Source: Streptomyces cynarae (GTDB taxonomy: Bacteria; Actinomycetota; Actinomycetes; Streptomycetales; Streptomycetaceae). From it: a stretch of 64,000 nucleotides of DNA. The first letter of the stretch is position 1. Each line of letters opens with the position of its first letter. The translations under genes and the position numbers were made by a program. The notes under the pieces were generated by a model. The model searched no databases, was not told where the DNA came from, and saw only the letters and a list, made by a program, of their open reading frames with translations. This document shows, piece after piece, positions 54,006 through 63,348 of the stretch. Where the stretch lies: the NCBI RefSeq assembly GCF_025642135.1, contig NZ_CP106793.1:3393001-3457000 (forward strand), written 5' to 3'.

Positions 54006-54428
54006 TCAGTACGACTCCACGATCTCGACCTCTTCCTCCGTGACCTCGCCCTCCACGATCCGGAACGAGCGGAACTGGAAGGGGCCCGCGCCGTCGGTGT
54101 CGGCGGTGGAGACCAGGACGTAGTGGGCGCCGGGCTCGTTGGCGTAGGAGATGTCCGTGCGGGACGGGTAGGCCTCGGTCGCGGTGTGGGAGTGGTAGAT
54201 GACCACCGGGTCCTCGTCGCGGTCGTCCAGCTCCCGGTAGAGCTTGAGCAGATCGCCGGAGTCGAACTCGTAGAACGTGGGCGAGCGGGCCGCGTTCAGC
54301 ATGGGGATGAAGCGCTCGGGGCGGTCGGAGCCGGCCGGGCCGGCGACGACGCCGCACGCCTCGTCGGGGTGGTCCTGGCGCGCGTGGGCGACGATCTGGT
54401 CGACGAGGGCCTGGGTGATGGTCAGCAT
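54006..54428 (-). CDS. mec: JAMM-motif metalloprotease, Mec+ family
   Basis: A 140-residue JAB1/MPN domain with the complete JAMM motif: Glu23 (DEACGVV), His79-Ser-His81, Ser89 and Asp92 in HSHTATEAYPSRTD. In M. tuberculosis Mec hydrolyses the CysO-cysteine adduct to release cysteine. Here it may also trim the two residues after the CysO di-glycine. It lies upstream of the leader ORF on the same strand, so the order is mec, leader, cysO, cysM. Confidence 0.93.
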   Translation of the reverse strand: MLTITQALVDQIVAHARQDHPDEACGVVAGPAGSDRPERFIPMLNAARSPTFYEFDSGDLLKLYRELDDRDEDPVVIYHSHTATEAYPSRTDISYANEPGAHYVLVSTADTDGAGPFQFRSFRIVEGEVTEEEVEIVESY

Positions 54429-54499
54429 GACGGTCAGGATAAGCAGGAAATCAGAGGGGGCCGCGCGCAGCGCGTCAGGTAGGGCGGTGGTGGGTGACG

Positions 54500-54540
54500 G
54501 TGGGCCGTCCCGTACCGAAGGGTGGTACGGGACGGCCCAC
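54500..54540 (-). terminator. Strong terminator of the amino-acid permease gene
   Basis: GTGGGCCGTCCCGTACC and its exact complement form a 17-bp stem with a 7-base loop, 40 bp beyond the permease stop. Confidence 0.88.
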
Positions 54541-54579
54541 ATCGTGAGCTACGCGTGAGCCGGGAGACTCAGGGGAGAC

Positions 54580-56004
54580 TCAGCGGACCTTCTCCAGCTC
54601 CTGCTCGCGGCGCTGGGTGACCTGCGGGTTGCGGGCCTTCAGCACCGCCCAGCCGACGGCCAGGGCGGCCGCCCAAACCGCCATCACATACAGGCAGACG
54701 CGGGAGTCGGCGTCGTAGGCGATCAGGCAGGTGACGAAGAGCAGGAACGCGATGGCGATCCAGCTGCACACCGCGCCGCCCGGCGCCGGGAAGGAGGAGG
54801 CGGGCAGCCGGCCCGCGTCCACCGCGCGGCGGTACAGGACGTGGCTGACCAGGATCATCAGCCAGGTCCAGATGCCGGCCGCGGTGGCCACCGAGGTGAC
54901 GTAGCCGAACGCCTTCTCCGGGACGACGTAGTTGAGGACCACGCCGATGCCCATGAAGGCGACCGAGACGGTGATGCCGAGGGCCGGGGTCTTCGAGGCG
55001 GACAGCCTGCTGAAGACGCGGGGCGCCTCGCCGTTGTCCGCGAGGGTGCGCAGCATGCGGCCCGTGGAGTACATGCCCGAGTTGCAGGACGACAGGGCCG
55101 CGGTGAGCACCACGAAGTTGACGATGCCCGCCCCGGCCGGGATGCCGATGACCGCGAACGCCTTCACGAAGGGGCTGACGCCCGCCGCGAACTCGGTCCA
55201 CTTCACCACGCACAGGATCACGGTGAGGGCGCCGACGTAGAACAGGGCGATGCGCCAGGGCAGGGTGTTGATCGCCTTGGGGAGGGTCTTCTCCGGGTCC
55301 TCGGACTCGCCCGCGGTGACACCGACCAGCTCGACGGCGAGGTAGGCGAACATGACGCCCTGCAGGGTCATCAGGGAAGAGCCGATGCCCTTGGGGAAGA
55401 AGCCGTCGAACTGCCAGAGGTTGGAGACCGTGGCGGTGTCACCGGCCGCGCTGAAGCCGAAGGTCAGCACGCCGAGACCGATGACGATCATGCCGATCAG
55501 CGCGGTGACCTTGACCATCGAGAACCAGAACTCGATCTCGCCGAACAGCTTCACCGAGATCAGGTTGGCCACGAACAGGACCACCAGGAAGACCAGCGCC
55601 GTCACCCACTGCGGGATCGACGGGAACCAGTAGTGGACGTAGATCGCGGCGGCCGTCAGCTCGGCCATGCCGGTCACCACCCACATCAGCCAGTACGTCC
55701 AGCCGGTGAAGTAGCCGAAGAACGGGCCGAGGAACTCGCGGGAGTACTCCGCGAAGGAGCCCGACACCGGGCGGTACAGAAGCAGCTCGCCGAGCGCCCG
55801 CATGATGAAGAAGATGATCACGCCGGCGAGGGCGTACATGAGGATCAGGCTGGGCCCGGCCTTGGCGATGTTCGCCCCCGCGCCCAGGAACAGGCCGACG
55901 CCGATCGCGCCGCCGATCGCGATCATCTGGACCTGACGGCTGCCGAGCCCGCGCTCGTACCCCTCCTCAGGGGTGTTCTCCTTCTCGACCTGCGCTGAGG
56001 TCAT
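54580..56004 (-). CDS. Amino acid permease (APC superfamily, AnsP/CycA-like)
   Basis: A 474-residue 12-helix APC transporter. MIAIGGAIGVGLFLGAGANIAKAGPSL is the helix 1 substrate/Na+ or H+ site, RALGELLLYRPVSGSFAEY is the classic amino-acid permease loop, and GVTAGESEDPEKTLPKAIN follows helix 6. Closest by motif to the amino-acid transporter (AAT) group such as asparagine, D-serine/alanine/glycine or GABA permeases. ATG 56004 follows GGAGAAAGG; ATG 56025 is an alternative. A palindrome lies upstream. Confidence 0.9.
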   Translation of the reverse strand: MTSAQVEKENTPEEGYERGLGSRQVQMIAIGGAIGVGLFLGAGANIAKAGPSLILMYALAGVIIFFIMRALGELLLYRPVSGSFAEYSREFLGPFFGYFTGWTYWLMWVVTGMAELTAAAIYVHYWFPSIPQWVTALVFLVVLFVANLISVKLFGEIEFWFSMVKVTALIGMIVIGLGVLTFGFSAAGDTATVSNLWQFDGFFPKGIGSSLMTLQGVMFAYLAVELVGVTAGESEDPEKTLPKAINTLPWRIALFYVGALTVILCVVKWTEFAAGVSPFVKAFAVIGIPAGAGIVNFVVLTAALSSCNSGMYSTGRMLRTLADNGEAPRVFSRLSASKTPALGITVSVAFMGIGVVLNYVVPEKAFGYVTSVATAAGIWTWLMILVSHVLYRRAVDAGRLPASSFPAPGGAVCSWIAIAFLLFVTCLIAYDADSRVCLYVMAVWAAALAVGWAVLKARNPQVTQRREQELEKVR

Positions 56005-56176
56005 GTGTGGTGCGCCTTTCTCCATGCCGACCCGGGCCTCTCGTCGGCCGCGGATCGTCTCGATCCCCCCGGATTGATGGAGCGAGCGGGCACGGGCTCT
56101 CCCGGGTCCGCTCATGCCTGGCCGACGGTCGTCGGCTCGGTGGCGCACCCGGCGCAACATGGGTGGTGTTCGCCGG

Positions 56177-56203
56177 GCGGTCGTGAAGATTTATCACGAC
56201 CGC
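56177..56203 (-). promoter_or_regulatory. Perfect 10-bp inverted repeat upstream of the permease gene
   Basis: GCGGTCGTGA-AGATTTA-TCACGACCGC is a perfect inverted repeat with a 7-base AT-rich centre, about 173 bp upstream of the permease start. It looks like an operator for a dimeric regulator. The rest of the 345-bp gap 56005-56349 shows nothing I can name. Confidence 0.5.
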
Positions 56204-56349
56204 AACACTGATCACCTGGACGCGATGTGGCACAGCACACAGCAAGAAGCGGACAAAGTACGCACGAACGGCCCATACATGGCCGCAATGGTGACGCGAT
56301 CGTTATCCGGATTTGAGCGTCCGCTGAGCGAACACACAATCCACACAGG

Positions 56350-56955
56350 TCAGGGCATAAGGGTGGTGACGAGTGTCTCCTGGAGACCGCCGAGCCACAG
56401 ATACGCCATCACCATCGGCTTGCGCGGATCCTCGTCCGGCAGCCGGTACAGCTCGTCGGTGTCGTCCTCGTCGGCGACCTCGAGCCGGGAGCCGATCGCG
56501 AGGCGCAGGTCGTTCAGGGCGCCGAGCCACTGCTCGCACTCCCCGCGCGACAGCTTGAGCACGCCGCCCTCCCGGCTCACCGAGGTCAGCGCGTCCAGGG
56601 TGCGGATCACCGCCAGAGCGTTCTCGCGTTTGCGGGCGCGCAGGTCGTTCTCGGTGAAGCGGCGGAACTCGGCGGAGTGGGCGCGCGACTCGTCGGCCTC
56701 ACCGGGCGTGACGGGCTCGCTGCCCGGGTCGCCGTACGCGTCCGGGAACAGCCGGCGCAGCACCGGGTCGGCGGGCGGTTCGCTCGGGCCCTCGGCGAAC
56801 AGCTCGGCGAGCGGATCCTCGGGGGCGTTCTCGGCGGGGCCCGGCCCGATGAGTTCCAGCAGCTGTACGGCCAGCGAGCGGATGATCGAGATCTCGACGT
56901 CGTCGAGGGCGACGGCCGCGCCGCCGCCGGGGAGCGGTTCGAAGTGTCCTGACAT
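56350..56955 (-). CDS. DUF2017 protein
   Basis: A 201-residue protein of the actinobacterial DUF2017 family, which is habitually encoded beside clpS. Features are ALDDVEISIIRSLAVQLLELIG, DPVLRRLFPDAYGDP, FRRFTENDLRARKRENALAVIRTL and LSRGECEQWLGALNDLRLAIGSRL. It begins 13 bp after clpS and is surely co-transcribed. Cytoplasmic, acidic, mostly helical; role unknown but context suggests a link to ClpS/Clp proteolysis. Confidence 0.88.
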   Translation of the reverse strand: MSGHFEPLPGGGAAVALDDVEISIIRSLAVQLLELIGPGPAENAPEDPLAELFAEGPSEPPADPVLRRLFPDAYGDPGSEPVTPGEADESRAHSAEFRRFTENDLRARKRENALAVIRTLDALTSVSREGGVLKLSRGECEQWLGALNDLRLAIGSRLEVADEDDTDELYRLPDEDPRKPMVMAYLWLGGLQETLVTTLMP

Positions 56956-56967
56956 GAAGGGAGGTCG

Positions 56968-57285
56968 CTACTTCCGGTCCTGCTGGAGGGTGGCCCACAA
57001 GCCGTAGCCGTGCATCGCCTGCACGTCGCGTTCCATCTCCTCGCGCGTGCCGCTGGAGACGACCGCCCGGCCCTTGTGGTGGACGTCGAGCATGAGCTTG
57101 GTGGCCTTGTCCTTGGAATAGCCGAAGTACGTCTGGAAGACGTACGTCACGTAGCTCATGAGGTTGACCGGGTCGTTGTGGACGATCGTGACCCAGGGGA
57201 CGTCGGGCTCGGGTACGGCGAACTCTTCCTCCGCCGACTGCGTTCGTTCGATCTCTACGGGAGCGGGTGACGTCACAAGCCCCAT
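56968..57285 (-). CDS. clpS: ATP-dependent Clp protease adaptor ClpS
   Basis: A 105-residue protein with a disordered acidic N-terminus and the ClpS core [39 protein letters not shown] and [19 protein letters not shown]. The N-degron pocket residues (HNDP, HHKG) are present. It delivers N-end-rule substrates to the ClpA/ClpC unfoldase. ATG 57285 fits; it is divergent from pncB. Confidence 0.95.
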   Translation of the reverse strand: MGLVTSPAPVEIERTQSAEEEFAVPEPDVPWVTIVHNDPVNLMSYVTYVFQTYFGYSKDKATKLMLDVHHKGRAVVSSGTREEMERDVQAMHGYGLWATLQQDRK

Positions 57286-57340
57286 GCTGCCACCCGAGGG
57301 GGGGCGTCGCACAAACGGGCACCTCCACCCGGCCCGCAAA

Positions 57341-57355
57341 TCGTCAGACTGACGA
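57341..57355. promoter_or_regulatory. Palindrome between clpS and pncB
   Basis: TCGTCAG-A-CTGACGA is a perfect 7-bp inverted repeat with one central base in the divergent promoter region. It is a candidate operator; no regulator is identified. Confidence 0.35.
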
Positions 57356-57436
57356 GATGAGGAGTACGATCGGCTGTCCCAGGCACTTGAAGCACCGTTG
57401 GGTGCACCCGAACAGTCGTGTGTGAGGAGAGCTTTG

Positions 57437-58765
57437 GTGGGCGTAGCGGACCTTGGGTTGCCGGTGGACGTTCCCTCGACGGCGCTCTTCACCGACCACT
57501 ACGAGCTGACGATGCTGCAGGCCGCCCTCAGGGCCGGCACCGCCGAGCGGCGCTCGGTCTTCGAGGTCTTCACCCGGCGGCTGCCCGACGGCCGCCGCTA
57601 CGGCGTGGTGGCCGGTACCGGGCGCGTCCTGGACGCGGTGGAGAACTTCCGCTTCGACGCGGGCGTCCTCGGCTTCCTGCGCGAGCGCCGGGTCGTCGAC
57701 GACGAGACGCTGGACTGGCTCGCCGGCTATCGCTTCAGCGGCGACATCTGGGGCTACCCGGAGGGCGAGGTGTACTTCCCCGGCTCGCCGATCATGCGGG
57801 TCGAGGGCTCCTTCGCCGAGTGCGTGCTGCTGGAGACCGTCGTCCTGTCGATCCTCAACCACGACTCGGCCGTCGCGGCCGCCGCCTCGCGCATGGCCTC
57901 CGCCGCCGGGGGCCGGCCGCTGATCGAGATGGGCGCCCGGCGCACCCACGAGCTGGCGGCCGTGGCCGCCTCCCGCGCCGCGTACGTCGGCGGCTTCACC
58001 ACCACCTCGGACCTGGCGGCCGGCTTCCGGTACGGCATTCCGACGGTCGGGACCTCCGCGCACGCCTTCACGCTGCTGCACGACAGCGAGCGGGACGCCT
58101 TCCGGGCCCAGGTGGAGTCGCTGGGCCGGGGCACCACGCTGCTCGTGGACACCTACGACGTCACGGAGGCCGTCCGGCTGGCCGTCGAGGTGGCCGGGCC
58201 CGAGTTGGGTGCCGTGCGCATCGACTCGGGCGACCTGCTGCTGGTCGCGCACCGGGTGCGGCAGCAGCTGGACGCGCTGGGCGCCTCCCACGCGAAGATC
58301 ATCGTGACCTCGGACCTGGACGAGTACGCCATCGCCTCGCTGGCGGCGGCGCCCGTGGACGCGTACGGCGTGGGCACCCGGCTGGTGACGGGCTCCGGGC
58401 ACCCGACCTGCTCGATGGTCTACAAGCTGGTCGCCCGCGCCGAGTCGGCGGACCCGAAGGCGCCGCTGGTGCCGGTGGCGAAGAAGTCGACCGGCGGCAA
58501 GACGTCCGTCGGCGGGCGCAAGTGGGCGGCGCGGCGGCTGGACGAGCACGGGGTGGCCGAGGCCGAGGTGGTCGGCGTCGGGCCGGTGCCGGACGAGCTG
58601 GCGGACCGGCAGCTGCTGGTGCAGCTGGTCAAGGAGGGCGAGGTGATCTCGCGGGAGCCGCTGGACGTCGTCCGGGACCGGCACGCGGCCGCCCGCGCCA
58701 ACCTGCCGTTGTCGGCGACGCAGCTGTCGCGCGGTGAGCCGGTGATCCCGACCGAGTACGTCTGA
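57437..58765 (+). CDS. pncB: Nicotinate phosphoribosyltransferase
   Basis: A 442-residue NAPRTase. N-terminal [43 protein letters not shown] and the barrel segments [26 protein letters not shown] and TSAHAFTLL are typical; the histidine in SAHAF is the usual phosphorylated residue. [15 protein letters not shown] and GVGTRLV complete the phosphate site. It converts nicotinate and PRPP to NaMN in NAD salvage. GTG 57437 follows GAGGAG by 7 bases; TTG 57434 is an alternative. pncA, the enzyme that makes nicotinate, follows. Confidence 0.93.
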   Translation: MGVADLGLPVDVPSTALFTDHYELTMLQAALRAGTAERRSVFEVFTRRLPDGRRYGVVAGTGRVLDAVENFRFDAGVLGFLRERRVVDDETLDWLAGYRFSGDIWGYPEGEVYFPGSPIMRVEGSFAECVLLETVVLSILNHDSAVAAAASRMASAAGGRPLIEMGARRTHELAAVAASRAAYVGGFTTTSDLAAGFRYGIPTVGTSAHAFTLLHDSERDAFRAQVESLGRGTTLLVDTYDVTEAVRLAVEVAGPELGAVRIDSGDLLLVAHRVRQQLDALGASHAKIIVTSDLDEYAIASLAAAPVDAYGVGTRLVTGSGHPTCSMVYKLVARAESADPKAPLVPVAKKSTGGKTSVGGRKWAARRLDEHGVAEAEVVGVGPVPDELADRQLLVQLVKEGEVISREPLDVVRDRHAAARANLPLSATQLSRGEPVIPTEYV

Positions 58766-59022
58766 CGCCTCGCTGTTGACGCTCCGGGAGGACCATGGAG
58801 GAAGGGGCGGGCCGCGGCTTCGGCCGCTGCTCGCCTGAGGGCGCATGAGCGGACGGCGGGCGGGAATGCGACGGCAACGCACCCCGCGCACCGGGCCGAC
58901 CGCCCGATGCCCTCTCCCGCCCGGCCCCCGAAGTCTCTAGGCTCGGTAGGTCATGTAGTTCACGGACGGCCGGGCCCGCACCCTCCACACCCGAACCGCT
59001 GCCAAGCCGAAGGACACCGACC

Positions 59023-59610
59023 ATGCGCCGCGCCTTGATCGTCGTAGACGTGCAGAACGACTTCTGTGAGGGTGGCAGCCTCGCGGTGGCCGGGGGTGCC
59101 GATGTGGCTGCCGCGATCACCGAGCTGATCGGGCAGGCCCCGGCCGGGTACCGCCATGTGGTGGCCACCCGGGACCACCACATCGCCCCCGGGGGCCACT
59201 TCGCCGACAACCCCGACTACGTCCACTCGTGGCCCGCACACTGCGTGGCGGGCACGGAGGGTGTGGGCTTCCACCCGAACTTCGCCCCGGCGGTCGCCTC
59301 CGGCGCGGTCGACGCCGTGTTCGACAAGGGGGCGTACTCGGCGGCGTACAGCGGGTTCGAGGGAGTCGACGAGAACGGGGGCGCCCTCGGGGACTGGCTG
59401 CGGGAGCGGGAGATCGACGAGGTGGACGTGGTGGGGATCGCCACGGACCACTGCGTGCGCGCCACCGCGCTGGACGCGGTGCGCCGCGGCTTCCGTACGC
59501 AGGTCCTGCTGGACCTGACCGCCGGGGTGGCCGAGGAGACCACGGAGCGCGCGCTGGAGGAGCTCCGGGAGGCGGGCGTGGAGCTGTCCGGCAAGCCGGT
59601 GGTGTCCTGA
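59023..59610 (+). CDS. pncA: Nicotinamidase PncA
   Basis: A 195-residue cysteine hydrolase with the full catalytic set: Asp9 (VVDVQNDF), Lys102 (FDKGAYS) and nucleophile Cys144 (GIATDHCVRATA). The metal site involves Asp51 and His53 in TRDHH and a further His in the HSWPAHC segment. It deaminates nicotinamide to nicotinate, feeding pncB 257 bp upstream on the same strand. The 257-bp gap between them has no gene. Confidence 0.95.
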   Translation: MRRALIVVDVQNDFCEGGSLAVAGGADVAAAITELIGQAPAGYRHVVATRDHHIAPGGHFADNPDYVHSWPAHCVAGTEGVGFHPNFAPAVASGAVDAVFDKGAYSAAYSGFEGVDENGGALGDWLREREIDEVDVVGIATDHCVRATALDAVRRGFRTQVLLDLTAGVAEETTERALEELREAGVELSGKPVVS

Positions 59611-59663
59611 CCCCCGCCGCGCCCCCGCACCCGCGTCCCGCGGCTCCCGTGCGCCTCAGCGGG

Positions 59664-59993
59664 TCACGACTGGGCCGTCCGTCTCAGCAGGGACCGGATC
59701 GGGTGCCACAGCTCGACCGACAGGTCCTGTGCCGCGGTGTCCGGGGCCGTGCGCCATATCAGGCCGTCCGGGTGGTGCAGGACCGCCGTGACCTCGTCCG
59801 GGGACGGCGGGGCCGCGTTACCGCGCAGGTAGACCGCGCGCAGGCCCAGGTTGCGCAGACGCGTCAGGGCGCGGGCACGGTTCTGGGCGTGAACCAGGAC
59901 GCGGACCGAACCGGCGCCCGAACCCGGGCTGGGCAGGTTCAGAGCCACCACCACACTGCCGTGCGGCAGCTTGCAGAATCCTCCTGCGGCCAT
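59664..59993 (-). CDS. Conserved hypothetical protein, small cytoplasmic
   Basis: A 109-residue protein from ATG 59993 (VVVALNLPSPGSGAGSVRVLVHAQNRARALTRLRNLGL, then LRGNAAPPSPDEVTAVLHHPDGLIWR). No transmembrane helix or signal. The alternation of strands and helices suggests a small alpha/beta fold. I do not recognise a family beyond a likely Streptomyces-restricted protein. It is convergent with pncA. Confidence 0.7.
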   Translation of the reverse strand: MAAGGFCKLPHGSVVVALNLPSPGSGAGSVRVLVHAQNRARALTRLRNLGLRAVYLRGNAAPPSPDEVTAVLHHPDGLIWRTAPDTAAQDLSVELWHPIRSLLRRTAQS

Positions 59994-60055
59994 GCGCGTC
60001 ACATCCCCGTGAGACCTGGTGTCAATAAGAGAGCCACAGCAGGCACCTAAGCACG

Positions 60056-60089
60056 ATCGGCGGCCGCCCGCCAAGGGGCTGCCGCCGAT
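60056..60089 (-). terminator. Terminator of the M6 peptidase gene
   Basis: ATCGGCGGC and GCCGCCGAT form a 9-bp stem with a 16-base loop, 27 bp beyond the peptidase stop. Confidence 0.65.
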
Positions 60090-60115
60090 ACGCCTCTGAC
60101 CTGCGGAAATGTCGA

Positions 60116-62467
60116 CTACTTCACCGCGGGTCCGACTTCCAGCTCGATCGTCGAGCCGTTCACGCCCTGCTTGACGATCTTGATTTTGGTGTTGGTGTCA
60201 GTGATCTTGACCCCGGCCGCCGGGTTCGAGGCGTCGTAGTAGGTGCTGGTGTGGTCGTTGAAGACCGACACGCCCTTCGACGACTTGATCTTCGTCGCGA
60301 CGCCCTCCTTGTGCAGGGTGATGCCGTCGGTGCGCTCCAGGCTGAAGGGTGAGTCGTAGGCCTGGATGCGGTTGCGCATCAGCGTGCCGTCGGACCACTT
60401 CAGCGGGGTGGGGTGCGAGTCGATCGGCAGGATCAGGCCGGTGCCGGCGTGGTCCTTGGTGTTGTCGTCCGCCTGGGAGGTGTCCCACTTCCAGATCAGC
60501 AGGCCGTTCTGGTACGGGTAGTGCTCCACCCAGTCCGGACGGGCCGGCGCGAAGCCGAAGTTGTACGGGCCGACCTTGAGGGTCTTGTCGTACGACACGT
60601 ACTGGCGGTTCTCGGCGATGTAGTACTGCTTGTAGTCCTTGGTGAAGGACGCGCCGATGCGGGAGAAGCCGTTCGCGGTCCAAGCGGCGTCCGCGCTCTC
60701 GGCGTTGTCCGAGAACAGCGCCGAACCGTCGGCGGTCAGCGCGATCTCGTCGGCCGCGAAGCCCTTCAGGGCCACACCGCCGTCCGTCTGGTAGCGGAAG
60801 CGGAGCTGGATCTTCTTGCCCGCGTAGGCGTCGAGGGGGTACGACAGCTTCTTGTAGCCGTCGACCGTGCCGGTCAGGGCCGGGGTGTTGCTGGCGTCAC
60901 GCGGGATGGCCTGGCCGTCCACCGTGCCGTCCAGCGCGGTCCAGTTGGCGCCGCCGTCGGTCGACACCTCGGTGTAGAGGTAGTCGTAGTTGGCCTCGAT
61001 GTCGTAGTAGCCGTCGAGGGTCAGCATGGCCGAGGACTTGCCGGTGAGGTCCACGGAACGGGTCAGCGTGTTCTTCAGGTCGTTGCCGCTGCCGCTCCAC
61101 CACTGGGTCGAGCCCTGCGCGGGGGTGACGACCTGGGTGGTGACCGCCTTGTCGGGCAGGTTGACCACCAGCGCCTGCCGGTACTTGGTGTTGTACTCGG
61201 CGACGCCCAGCTTGTGCCAGGACTTGATGCCGGCCTTCGCGGTGTCGTAGTTGAGCCAGCCCAGCTGGAGCTTGTCCCAGGCGTTCATGTCGCCGGGGAG
61301 GTCGCCGATGGCCTCCTTGCCGGTGCCCAGCCAGGAGCCGGATGACATCAGCGTCCAGAAGCCGGTGGAGTTCTCGCCGCCGTTGGTGTCGTACTCGTCC
61401 GGCAGGCCGAGGTCGTGGCCGTACTCGTGGGCGTAGACGCCCAGGCCGCCGTTCTCCGGCTGGATGGTGTAGTCGCCGACCCAGATGCCGCTGTCGCCGA
61501 TCTGCGTGCCGCCCAGCTTGTTGCCCGCCGGGCCGGTGGAGCCGGCGTCGGTGCCGAACGCGTACCAGCGGTGGGCCCAGATCGCGTCGGTGCCCTGGAC
61601 GCCGCCGCCCGCGGACTCGTCCTCGCCGGCGTGCACGATCTGGAAGTGGTCGATGTAGCCGTCGGGCTCGTTGAAGTTGCCGTCGCCGTCGTAGTCGTAG
61701 CGGTCCCACTGGTCGAAGCGCGCCAGGTCCGCCTTGATGTCCGCGTCGGACTTGCCGGCCGCCTTCTGCTGGGCGACCCAGGCGCTCACGCCGTCACTGA
61801 CGACGTTCCACACGCTCGGGCAGTTGGTGGAACCGCAGGCGTTGTTGCCGTAACGGGCCTCGTTGTACGGGACCTTCACCCAGTCGGCGACCTCGCCGTC
61901 CACCGAGTAGCGGCCCGAGGACTGCTTCTCGTAGTACTTCTTCACCGACTCGACGTTGCTGCCGGTGCCGAAGTACAGGTCCTGGAAGTGCTTCTGGTTG
62001 TAGTCCTTCTGCCAGGCCGTCGAGTTGTCCTTCGTACGGTCCGGCGCGGCTATCCGGTTGTGCAGGGGGCCCGCCGTGCCGCCGAAGTTGGGGTCGGTCT
62101 TGTCGCCGAACTCGACCAGGATGGTGAAGATCTTGTCGGTCTTCTCCCGGCTCAGCTCGACGTACTTGGGGTCGCCCTTCTTGCTCTTGAGCTCGACGAC
62201 CTTCGAGCCGTTGCGCTCCTTGGCCTGGGCCTTGCCGGATATGACCTGGTTGAGGGCCTCCTGGCGCTGGGCCTCCTGGGTCTTGCTCAGCGGGCCGTCG
62301 AGGTCGTGCTCCTGCTGCTTCACCGGCGCCGGGTCGTGCCGGATGGCGGCAGCGGCCTCGGCGGCGGTGCTCGCCTCCGCGACGGCGAAGGTGGAGAACG
62401 TGGCGGAGGCCGCCGCGAGCGCGACGCCTATCGCGGCCGCTCTGAACGTCCAGGGTCTGCTGGTCAC
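60116..62467 (-). CDS. Secreted M6 (immune inhibitor A-like) metallopeptidase
   Basis: A 783-residue exoprotease. Signal peptide (~30 residues, ending AVAEAST) and propeptide precede the catalytic domain with zinc motif H347-E-Y-G-H351 (AHEYGHDLGLPDEYD) and Met-turn LMSSGSWLG. Then come beta-sandwich domains (WWSGSGNDLKNTLTRSVDL, TALDGTVDGQAIP) and a C-terminal region of ~150 residues. GTG 62467 follows GGGGAGGAA at about 6 bases; an upstream in-frame ATG lacks a ribosome site. It likely digests proteins in the environment during development or nutrient stress. Confidence 0.92.
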   Translation of the reverse strand: MTSRPWTFRAAAIGVALAAASATFSTFAVAEASTAAEAAAAIRHDPAPVKQQEHDLDGPLSKTQEAQRQEALNQVISGKAQAKERNGSKVVELKSKKGDPKYVELSREKTDKIFTILVEFGDKTDPNFGGTAGPLHNRIAAPDRTKDNSTAWQKDYNQKHFQDLYFGTGSNVESVKKYYEKQSSGRYSVDGEVADWVKVPYNEARYGNNACGSTNCPSVWNVVSDGVSAWVAQQKAAGKSDADIKADLARFDQWDRYDYDGDGNFNEPDGYIDHFQIVHAGEDESAGGGVQGTDAIWAHRWYAFGTDAGSTGPAGNKLGGTQIGDSGIWVGDYTIQPENGGLGVYAHEYGHDLGLPDEYDTNGGENSTGFWTLMSSGSWLGTGKEAIGDLPGDMNAWDKLQLGWLNYDTAKAGIKSWHKLGVAEYNTKYRQALVVNLPDKAVTTQVVTPAQGSTQWWSGSGNDLKNTLTRSVDLTGKSSAMLTLDGYYDIEANYDYLYTEVSTDGGANWTALDGTVDGQAIPRDASNTPALTGTVDGYKKLSYPLDAYAGKKIQLRFRYQTDGGVALKGFAADEIALTADGSALFSDNAESADAAWTANGFSRIGASFTKDYKQYYIAENRQYVSYDKTLKVGPYNFGFAPARPDWVEHYPYQNGLLIWKWDTSQADDNTKDHAGTGLILPIDSHPTPLKWSDGTLMRNRIQAYDSPFSLERTDGITLHKEGVATKIKSSKGVSVFNDHTSTYYDASNPAAGVKITDTNTKIKIVKQGVNGSTIELEVGPAVK

Positions 62468-62959
62468 TTGAGTTCCTCCCCCGCGCCAGGGCGCACGGAA
62501 GGGGGTCCTGGTCATGGAGGGGCCCGTGCGCGCCGATCAACGCGTGTAGTCAAGTGACGACATTTGACCGGAGGTTTACAAGAAAAAACAGACCTTGACT
62601 TGGACAGGTCAAGTGCATTAACAGGACGGGGTGTCCGCTATACGAACGAGCACGGTCGGCATAATCCCCCGTCAACCGGCGCGCGCACGTGTCCAGTTGC
62701 TGGAACGCATGACTCCGTGCGCCCCTTGTGCTTCGGAACCGTGGGTTAGGTCACGCTTACCAGCCGTTCCACTCGGGCATGGTGGCGAATAGAGTCGGCG
62801 GGTGGAGCGCCGGAATGACGGCGGTTTGCCCTGTCGACACCGTTGTCATTCCCGCGATTCCGTGGCTGCACGTCCACGTGCCCCACTCCTGTCCGCAGTT
62901 GTCCGCATTCTCCCCCATCACGAGAGGCACGGGGGGAGTCCCCACCCCGAGGAATGGCC
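62468..62959. other. Intergenic region between the M6 peptidase and a small membrane protein
   Basis: 492 bp without a convincing gene. It is AT-rich near 62560-62630 and contains the inverted repeat CTTGAC-N8-GTCAAG (62594-62613), a plausible operator or hairpin near the peptidase promoter. No other structure found. Confidence 0.6.
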
Positions 62960-63250
62960 ATGCCTCGTCCGAACGCCGCACAGCTCGCCTACGGTTCCTG
63001 CACCGTGATCTTCTCCACCCTCGCCATGCTGTTGCTGTCACAGACGAGTTCGGGCCTGGGGATCGCCGTGATCGCCCTGTCGGCGCTCGCACTCGGGCTG
63101 CTCGTCGCCGTGACGGTACCGCTGCCGAAGTCCGCGCCGGCCGCCGCGGAGCGGCCCGCCTCGCGACAGTACGCACCGGCGGGGCGCCCGACGGCGTCGG
63201 TCGGATCCACCGCGGCCACCGAGCCCGTACGGGAGACGGCGAACCCCTGA
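62960..63250 (+). CDS. Small two-helix membrane protein
   Basis: A 96-residue protein from ATG 62960 (GAGGA 6-7 bases upstream) with two adjacent transmembrane helices (CTVIFSTLAMLLLS and LGIAVIALSALALGLLVAVTV) and a Pro/Ala/Ser-rich cytoplasmic or external tail. No recognised family. It is convergent with the RDD gene. Confidence 0.68.
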   Translation: MPRPNAAQLAYGSCTVIFSTLAMLLLSQTSSGLGIAVIALSALALGLLVAVTVPLPKSAPAAAERPASRQYAPAGRPTASVGSTAATEPVRETANP

Positions 63251-63288
63251 ACCGTGCGCGCGTACGCACAAGTTCACACCGAGCACTC

Positions 63289-63325
63289 GAACCGGCGGGC
63301 CCGTGATGCACGGGTCCGCCGGTTC
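63289..63325. terminator. Bidirectional terminator
   Basis: GAACCGGCGG and CCGCCGGTTC pair, continued by a G/T wobble and CCCGTG/CACGGG around an ATG loop, between convergent genes. Confidence 0.82.
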
Positions 63326-63348
63326 ATGCGTTACGCCACCGCTCTCTC

